Source: Metaphire vulgaris (taxonomy: Eukaryota > Annelida > Clitellata > Crassiclitellata > Megascolecidae). Taken from it: 64,000 bases of DNA. A program made the position numbers and the translations under genes. Location of the stretch: positions 13,471,794 through 13,535,793 of the forward strand of contig CM030840.1 in the NCBI GenBank assembly GCA_018105865.1, in the 5' to 3' direction. Shown here piece after piece: positions 56,202-64,000 of this stretch. Position 1 is the first letter of the stretch; the number at the start of each line of letters is the position of its first letter. A model generated the notes under the pieces. The model saw nothing but the letters and a program-made list of their open reading frames with translations, ran no database searches and was not told the DNA's origin.

Positions 56202-56215
56202 AGGTCGAAATTATA
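55925..56215 (-). mobile_element. LINE C-terminus with short (AAT)n tail
   Basis: Minus-strand RPCKRWLDVIENDCQDLN is a typical LINE C-terminal block (RPxxRWxDxIxxD), preceded by a GA/CT microsatellite (56148-56194) and ended by (ATT)8 at 55921-55947. Same element as 28483-28890, with a much shorter tail array. Confidence 0.7.
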
Positions 56216-56284
56216 ATAATTCTTGTCAGGGGGGCCAAAATACAGGGGGGCTGTTGGTTGTGCCCGTGCACCACACATGTCTTA

Positions 56285-56660
<376 letters not shown>

Positions 56661-59600
56661 CATTATGAATAAGTTGGACTACAATAGAGAGGCCTATAGA
56701 CAGCTAACTAACAATAAATACTACAAGCCTATCACACATTTACGGAAAACTGAAGTCCTGGGAGAATTAAATTCTGTTATTGATCAATTGTTGGCTAAGA
56801 AATATATACATACGAAACAGCATGCCTATCTGAGCGCTGACATGGACGATAGAAACCGACAATTCTATTTACTACCGAAAGTACACAAACCGAGAGATCG
56901 GTGGCCTACCGGTGCAGTACCGGAAGGCAGACCGATAGTATCCGATTGCGCCACAGAATCGCGACGCGCCAGCGAATATATTGACCATTTCCTAAAACCT
57001 CTGGCTTGCAAACATCCTTCTTATCTTAAGGACACTTATGATTTTCTGGATAAAATTAGAAATCAAATAATCGATAAGAAATTTCTACTGGTCACGGGTG
57101 ACGTCACGGCTTTATACACCAACATGAACATCGATCGTACTATAAAAGTCGTGGAGGAAACTTTTAAATCGAACCCAGATCCAAAAAGACCGGACTGTGA
57201 AATTATGAAATTACTGAAATTAATAATGAAAAATAATGATTTTACGTTCAACAATAATGTCTTTCTACAAATTTTTGGCATGGCTATGGGCCGGAGCTTC
57301 GCTCCTAATCTGGCCAATCTGTACCTAATAGAATTCGACGATAAAGCCATGAACGGTTACCCAATAAAACCACTTTTATTCTTTAGATTCCTAGACGACG
57401 TCTTTTTCATCTGGCCCGGTAGCGTAGAGGAATTAAAAGATTTTGAAACATATCTTAACGGACTTATTCCAGACATTAAGATTACGCTAAATCACAGCGA
57501 ACTCGAAGTGAACTTTCTGGACACGACAATCTTTAAACACACCACGACCGCCAATGATGACATCACCACGACGTTACAAAGTAAGGTATATTTCAAAGAG
57601 ACAGACTCACGAACTACTACATGCAAAATCCTTTCATCCGCGACACACAATTCCAGGAATCTTAAAGTCACAGATACTGCGCTTCAAACGGTTATCTTCT
57701 TTTAAATCGGACTTTGACTCGGCCTGTAAAATCTTATTCCACGTATTAAAACAGAGGGGCTACAACAGACGCTTATTACGCAAGATGAAGCACGACATTT
57801 GGCATGATTACCCGCAAATCGTAGACAACGACACAGGACAACTACAACAACAACGACAACTGCTGCCGATCGTAATCCCCTATTCACCTCTATCAACACA
57901 CCTGATCAGAGAATGGAAACGCGCTATTAGCACGCATCCCACTTTCGTTAATTACAGAGTCATAGCCGCATACACCAGACATAAAAACCTAGGCCAATTA
58001 TTAACTGCCTCTGGAATTAATAGACCACCTGAAAATAATAGTACTACTAATACAAACACACTGGGATCCAGAAAATGCCAATCAAAAGATTGTAAAACCT
58101 GTCCGTATCTTACACCTTCTTCAACATTTGCCAGCTCATACACGCGCCGTTCGTACAAGATAAACTCGACTCTAGACTGTAAGAGCTCAAATATAACACT
58201 GGTCTACGTCAATTTTGCTGACTTGAAGACAACATGTGATCTTTATGTATTTTGGTGTGCTGAATCCAAAAATCACACCCATTTTCTCCTATCACGTCCA
58301 GTTTTTCCGCAAAACGCTGTTTACTGATTTACTGTTTACTGTAATAATGTAGCATTATGTATTATAATTCTTTAGCTATATTGAATATGCAAAAAGTTAA
58401 GGATGTGCAAAAAGATATGCTTAATATGCAGTGGGCATAACTATTTAATAATACAACAGTTTAATAGGCAGTTTTAAACTGCAGACGTCAGCATTTTATG
58501 GATATAGGCCTATATAAGCAGCGTGAAACCGACGGCAGCATTCAGTCGTTCATGAGGCTTACAAGTCGCAGTAAATTTAACTATTCTAACTAGCTTTCTG
58601 TGGAATATGTCACCCAGCACCCGAACACTTCGTGAGCAGTGCAGGAATGATCCTGACAAATTTTGCTACATCTGAGGTTGCTTTACAACACCTAAACAAA
58701 GGAGATAGGTGTCTGAATTTGTGCATAAAGCTTAGCATGCATATTTCGCAGTTAAATTGAGTGACCAGGAAAACCTTGGGCACCACATAAAGTGTGCAGG
58801 ACATGTGTTGAAAGCCTCAGACAGTTCATAATGTGACTAAAGGTCAGAGAAAAGTCTTAACTTTGGAGTTCCAATGGTGTGGCGAGAGCCTCGAAACCAT
58901 GCATGTTGATGACTGCTACTTCTGTCTGGTAAATATTTCAGGCATGTCCACAAAGACAAAATCTTCCATCCAGTACCCAAATCTCCCCTCTGCTCTGAGA
59001 CCAGTTGCTCACTGTGACAAAGTTCCTGTACCTATTTGCACTACTTTGGGAGTTTCTTACGAAGATGAATTTTGTCAGTCAACAGACACCGATTGCGAAG
59101 ATTTCGTGGCCTTAGAAGTTGACGCTGGAATGCACCAAACATTCAACCAAGCTGAGTTTAATGACCTAATATGAGACCTAGATCTGCCGAAGTCGTCAGC
59201 AGAGTTACTGGGTTCAAGACTGAAGGAAAAGAATCTGTTCAGTGTTGGCCCCAGGAACCACGCTTATGTATCATGGCAGAGAGAATGAATCTTTTCAAAC
59301 ATTTCCATATGGAGGAGGAGTTTGTATACTGCATCAACAGCAAAGGACTTTTTGAATCAATGGGATGTTATAGTTGTAGACAAGATGCTTTTTGCGACCT
59401 GATTACTGACTTACTTGGCAACTTAAGAGTCGAGAATTATGACCTTTCAGTTAAAAATTCGAAGATTGCTTTTCGAAGACTGGGAGCAAACATGAGTGTC
59501 AAGTTGCATTTCTTTCATAGCTATCTGAACTTCAAATCTTGGAGCTATGAGTGAAGAACAAGGAGAATGCTTCCATCAAGACATCAAGACCATGGAACGT

Positions 59601-60320
59601 AGATATCAAGGCAGATGGAACTCGAACATTATGGCAGACTAAGTACTGCTGGTGTTTACAGCGTGACAACTGTGACCATAACTATACCGGAGCATCCAAA
59701 AAGAAGATTCCTTTCTCAAAACTTAAATTTAAGCAACTAGCTATTGCTCTTATTGCTCTCTTGGTTAGAAGACAGACTCATTTTTGGGCTGAATAAAAAA
59801 TATTACGTGTTATCGGTTCTTCAGAATTTCCTATTTTCCCTTATGTTTGACTTTAACACCTTTAATTAAGCATTCCTAATTTGCGAAAAAATTTGACGTG
59901 TTGCATAATTTTTGACTTCATATCTGGAATCAGCACCTCTCAATTGGGTAAAATCAGCAAAAATACCTAGGTCAGCAGAATTTTTTTTTTAAAATGTAGA
60001 CCAGTGTAATCTATTTAATCACTTGTAAAAAATGTAAATTCCAATATGTGGGCGAGACAGCTCTCTCACTCAATACCAGACTGATCAACCACAGGTCCAC
60101 TATCAGAACAAACAGAGATGCGACTCTCGCAAAGCACTTTACCCAGAAAGACCATTCTGTCAATGATCTATCCATAATACCAATTGAGCAATTACAAAAC
60201 GAAAACGATGAACGCAAAAACAAACAGAAACGCCTAACTAGAGAAACATACTGGATTAAGGAACTAATGACCTATACACCATACGGAATCAATTCAATTA
60301 ACGACTACAGACGCCGTTGA
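56661..60320 (+). mobile_element. Penelope-like element with GIY-YIG-type endonuclease, 5'-truncated and interrupted
   Basis: Reverse transcriptase at 56665-57600: FYLLPKVHKP, VTGDVTALYTNM (motif A), GMAMGRSFAPNLANLYL (motif B) and RFLDDVFFIW (DD motif). A frame change near 57608 leads to the RT C-terminus and Cys linker (SRKCQSKDCKTCPYL) ending at 58196. The frame resumes after the inserted transposon at 60007 with TCKKCKFQYVGETAL, NTRLINHR and RETYWIKEL, the degenerate GIY-YIG nuclease with its Arg and Glu, and stops at 60318-60320. RT directly abuts the CATC array, so the 5' part is missing. TTGTGCCCGTGCAC occurs at 56258-56271 and 60340-60353, a possible target duplication. Confidence 0.88.
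58197..60006 (+). mobile_element. Second CACTG-ended transposon, inserted in the Penelope element
   Basis: Inverted ends CACTGGTCTACGT and ATGTAGACCAGTG, with TAA on both sides (58194-58196, 60007-60009). Plus-strand frames 58833-59796 are broken but hold DAGMHQTFNQAEFNDLI, then in another frame LPKSSAELLGSRLKEKNLF, then KGLFESMG. This is the same protein family as the element at 15027-16839, transcribed outward in the opposite sense. Length 1810 bp versus 1813 bp there, but the terminal repeats differ beyond CACTG. Confidence 0.8.
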
Positions 60321-60359
60321 AAAAAGACAAGATGGAAGATTGTGCCCGTGCACAAGTTC

Positions 60360-60512
60360 TCAGGACTTTTTCATTCGCTCATTCATTCATTCATTCGCTC
60401 GCTCATTCACTCACTCATTTATTCATTCATTACATCGATTCACCCATCCACTCATCGATCCGTCCGCCCGTCCGTTCATGAATCCATCTGTCATTCCTCC
60501 ATCCATGCACTC

Positions 60513-60543
<31 letters not shown>
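60360..60543. repeat. (CATT)n and (TATC)n microsatellites
   Basis: Degenerate CATT/CACT units to about 60500, then eight TATC units that form the target of the next MITE. Confidence 0.85.
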
Positions 60544-60624
60544 CAGTGGCGTAGCGTGACTTTTGGGGGCCCGGGGCGCATCTTTGTCATGGGGGCCCCA
60601 AAGTTCCAAAGTTTCGGGCTGACG

Positions 60625-60666
<42 letters not shown>

Positions 60667-60854
60667 TCATCAGCCTCCTTTTTACCTGACGAGCAAAAAA
60701 AGGTCGCCGGCACGTTCACTTCTATGGTTAGGGTTAAGCCTAACCCTAACCTAGGTTAACCCTAACCTAACCTAGCTTAGACCCCTCTTTGGGGCCCCCC
60801 CCCAGGCCCCGGGGCAGTCAACAAAGTGCCCCCGCCCCCCACGTTACGCCACTG
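60544..60854. mobile_element. hAT-type MITE, CAGTGGCGTAGCG termini, inside (TATC)n
   Basis: Ends CAGTGGCGTAGCG and ACGTTACGCCACTG, TATCTATC on both sides. Contains poly-A (60630-60664), GACGAGCAAAAAAA blocks and TTAGGG-type motifs at 60724-60780 in both orientations. Confidence 0.88.
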
Positions 60855-60893
<39 letters not shown>

Positions 60894-61011
60894 TCTATCC
60901 ATCTATCTATCTCTGTTTGTGTCTGTCTCTCTGTCTCTTTCTATAGGTCTGTCTGTCTCTGGATGTGTCTCTAGCTCTGCTTTCCGATCTCTGTATGTCT
61001 GTCTGCATGTC
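60855..61011. repeat. (TATC)n and (CTGT)n microsatellite
   Basis: Continuation of the TATC array after the MITE, then CTGTCTCT-type degenerate repeats. No gene. Confidence 0.85.
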
Positions 61012-61335
61012 TGGATACTATAATGCAAAGCATAACTAATATAATCATTACTCTCAGCAAAACCCATAACCTAACCCTAACCCTAGGATACTGTAATGCA
61101 AAGCGTTAGTAAGATAATCATTACTCTCAGCAAAACCCATAACCTAACCCTAACCCTAGGATACTGTAATGCAAAGCGTAAGTAATATAATCATTACTCT
61201 TAGCAAAACCCATAACCTAACCCTAACCCTAGGATACTGTAATGCAAAGCGTAAGTAAGATAATCATTACTCTCAGCAAAACCCATAACCTAACCCTAAC
61301 CCTAGGATACTGTAATGCAAAGCGTAAGTAATATA
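61012..61335. repeat. 73-bp satellite with telomere-like motifs, left block
   Basis: Four and a half copies of a 73-bp unit (landmarks ATCATTACTCTCAGCAAAAC, CCATAACCTAACCCTAACCC, AGGATACTGTAATGCAAAGC). Each unit has two CCCTAA-type motifs. Units differ at a few positions (TAAGATAATC versus TAATATAATC). Confidence 0.93.
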
Positions 61336-63927
61336 AGTAAGTAAGTAAGTAAGTAAGAGAACGTCAAGATTATAGTGGTAACTTGTCTAAAAGACTGCGC
61401 GAACACTTTAAACAAAATTAAACTAAGTAGCTAGTCTTAAAAAGCCAAGACTTCAGTCGATTCCTGAAAATATCTAGCGACGATGACTCCCGTATGTCAG
61501 CAGGAAGCGAGTTCCAAGTACGCGCAGCAGCCACCGGGAAGGCACGATCTCCGACGGTGACAAGACGCGTTCTTGGAACCATAAGGACCGAAGTCGCGGA
61601 CGATCTAAGTCGTCTGCGGCCCGCGAGGTCAGAAACACTACGAAACTCGGATGCAAGATAATTCGGACCCATCCCGTGAAGGCAGCGATATACAAGAGTT
61701 GATAACTTGAACATGATGCGCTCAGGCACTGACAGCCAATGAAGATCAACAAGAAGCGGGGTGACATGATCACATCGGGCCGAACGATAGATAAGACGAG
61801 CAGCACAGTTCAAAACAGACTGCAACCGGTCAAAAGAATAGGCAGGTGACCCCGCAAGAACTGCATTGCCATAGTCGAGCCTAGTCAGTACCAGAGCAAC
61901 AACCAACGTCTTAAGGACGGCTTGAGAAACAGACCGACGCAGACTCTAATCAAACGAAGTGAAGAGAAACAGCTGGCGACAGTCTTGGATACATGCAGCT
62001 TAAGGGTCGCTGCACTATCAAGGTAGATTCCCAAGTTACGCACTGAGGCAGCCGGGTGGAGCTCGAGATCGTGGATCTTGACACAGTCATGCGGCAACAG
62101 GTGCTGTTGCCTCTCGGTGGCTAGCCAGAGCACTTCCGACTTAGAGACGTTAAGCTGGAGCCTATTAGACTTAAGCCAGACTGACAACTCATCCAAGCAC
62201 CGGGTGAGACGCTCAAGAAGCAGATGCGTTTCAGACGGCCAGCAGCCACCATAGATCTGAGTGTCATCCGCGTAAAGATGACCATAAAGCCCATGTTTAA
62301 GAATGATACGTATAAGGTCGGCCACGTACAAGGTAAATAAGATGGGACCAGGACCGAGCCCTGCGGTACGCCGCAAGTCACCCGAGATGGAAGGGTCCTG
62401 GAGTGAGGACAGCGGACGAATTGCGTACGGTGGTCAAGATAGGAGGAAAACCATCTCAAAGCCACATGACTAATACCATAGGAGATGTTAAGACGACGCA
62501 GTAGGATGGAGTGGTCTACGGTATCAAATGCGGCCGTGAGGTCGAGAAGGACGAGGAGGGCAAACTTTCCCTGATCAAGTTCACGAAGTATATCAGAAGT
62601 GATCTTAAGAACAGCCGTTTCAGTAGAGTGAAAAACACGATAGGCAGACTGTAGCTCGGGAAGGAGACCAGAAACCGCGAGATGGTCCATGAGCTGCCTA
62701 GAGACGAAGCGCTCGAGCAGCTTCGATAGAACAGACAAATTGGAGATCGGTCTGTAAGAGCCAACATCAGAGTCATCGAGACCAGGTTTCTTGATCCGCG
62801 GTGTCACGAAAGCGGCCTTAAACGACTTCGGGACCTCACCCAGTTGTAGTGAACGATTCATGAGCTCGGTAACAAACGGCGCCAGGATATCGGAACACTC
62901 ACGAAGGAGGCGAGTCGGAAAAGGATCACTGGCGCAGCACTTGTCAGGCAAGGCGCCTAGCTCTGCGGTTACTTCTTCCACAGAGAGAGTGCGAAAACCG
63001 CCTAAGGAACACCCAGACGGAGCCGAAGTAAAACAAGGGGGCTCATGTTCCGAGGTAGCCGTCAATACAGCAGACACTTTTTTGCTGAAGAAAGCAGAAA
63101 AATCATCAGCCGTGAGTCTATCAGGTAAAGGCGCGCGCCCACGCCCCATGAGCGCATCAATCGATTGCCAAAGCCGACGCGGTGAAGTATGCTCCCGCTC
63201 TACCTTACGACACCAGAAGACCTCTCTCTTCCGACTTATCAGTCGTCGGTATGCTCTGCGATATTTGGTCCACTCAGCCGTAGACGACACGGCGTCGGCA
63301 GGGGAGGCACGCCGAGCCCGGCGCTCAGCCTTACGAAGCATCATCTTAGCGGTACGGCATTCGTCGTCAAACCACGGATCGGACGATCGCTTTCGAAAGC
63401 TTACGGTCTTGACCGGTATAAACTCATCAAGCAGTCGAGTAATCTCACTGTCATAGAGCTGAGCCATAGACTCGGCATCTAGGCCAGACCAGGACGTGGC
63501 ATCCGCGAGTGAGGAGAGTTGCAACCCCATACGAAAGGCCGAAGGGTCTAGTTTGCCCCACACACGTCGACTAACGGTAGCATAGATAGGGCACGGTCGG
63601 GAGAGCGAAACATTCCACCTCAGCAGATGGTGATCGGAGAGACCCACATCATGAACTGCTACACAGGGAGTGGAAACAGTACGACTAGAAGCGAGAACAT
63701 CAAGCACACCTCCATTCTGATGTGTTGGTCCAGTCACACTACGCTCAAAATTGTGGGACACGAAGAGATCTTGCAACCGGTGACAAGCAGGATCATTGTC
63801 CCTATCAAAACGCACATTAAAATCGCCTACGATATATACAGGATCACATAACGACGCTAAGCCACCGAGAAGGGTCATCAGTTCTTGAAAAAACAGTGGA
63901 GTAACGACCGACGATCCGGGGCGTATA
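61336..63927 (-). mobile_element. 5'-truncated CR1-like LINE in the satellite, 7-bp TSD
   Basis: Flanked by TAATATA (61329-61335, 63928-63934). The minus-strand frame 63878-62376 runs from the end of the endonuclease (VYIVGDFNVRFD, GLSDHHLL) into the reverse transcriptase (SYRPISNLSVLSKLLE, LLDLTAAFDTVDH, GVPQGSVL). One base is lost near 62351 before HLYADDTQIYG, and another near 61948 before LTRLDYGNAVL. The C-terminus ends RTWNSLPADIR ... SWLFKTSYLV at 61418. The 3' tail is (CTTA)5. A young copy disabled by two single-base deletions. Confidence 0.92.
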
Positions 63928-64000
63928 TAATATAATCATTACTCTCAGCAAAACCCATAACCTAACCCTAACCCTAGGATACTGTAATGCAAAGCGTAAG
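63928..64000. repeat. 73-bp satellite, right block
   Basis: The array resumes in register with the left block once one copy of TAATATA is removed, and continues past the window edge. Confidence 0.93.

Noticed and set aside
58833..59796. Three adjacent small host genes
   Set aside because: They are frame fragments of one transposon-type protein inside inverted CACTG ends.
62791..63482. Plus-strand frames of about 220 residues
   Set aside because: Antisense shadows of the CR1-like reverse transcriptase ORF.

Overview
The window is eukaryotic nuclear DNA: AT-rich, intron-bearing, dense in microsatellites, hAT-type MITEs, RTE and CR1-like LINEs and a Penelope-like element, with telomere-like CCCTAA motifs in a satellite. 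Signal-peptide/Ig/FN3/TM genes in phase-1 exons point to an animal. The TE mix fits a marine invertebrate, perhaps a deuterostome such as an echinoderm or hemichordate, but the sequence does not settle the species.

The core (about 4.6-46.8 kb) is a tandem array of three paralogous receptor genes on the minus strand: A (12517 to 4611), B (27193 to 19748) and C (46763 to 34115). Each has the same seven exons: signal peptide, Ig1, Ig2, Ig3, an FN3-pair exon, a transmembrane exon and a cytoplasmic tail exon. The repeating unit is about 15 kb and includes flanks and introns. B and C read open throughout (predicted 725 and 653 residues). A has a one-base insertion in the transmembrane exon that predicts a 591-residue product without proper TM or tail. 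The tails of A and B carry an ITAM-like tyrosine pair plus a proline-rich stretch; C has YVDM/YTPL instead. The array resembles an immune or self-recognition receptor cluster, but that function is inferred. An FN3-like fragment on the opposite strand (31.1 kb) suggests further, divergent relatives.

Because the units are paralogous, they act as empty-site controls for insertions: many MITEs, a very short RTE insertion and a (TGAA)-tailed insertion can be seen as present in one unit and absent in another, with target-site duplications (TSDs). The Ig1 exon of gene C is bracketed within about 20 bp on each side by two MITEs with the same terminal motif.

Flanks: 0-2.1 kb holds a G-rich minisatellite, a hAT MITE, microsatellites and a CR1-like LINE fragment. 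From 13.8 to 16.9 kb there are two hAT MITEs and a degenerate CACTG-ended DNA transposon. From 47 to 56 kb lie a full-length RTE LINE (48971-52364, 10-bp TSD, two frameshifts), LINE relics and several partial copies of the array's 5'-distal flank, one inverted. From 56.1 to 64 kb a Penelope-like element is split by a second CACTG-ended transposon, followed by a 73-bp satellite carrying telomere-like motifs into which a 5'-truncated CR1-like LINE has inserted with a 7-bp TSD. No tRNA, rRNA or CRISPR features were found.
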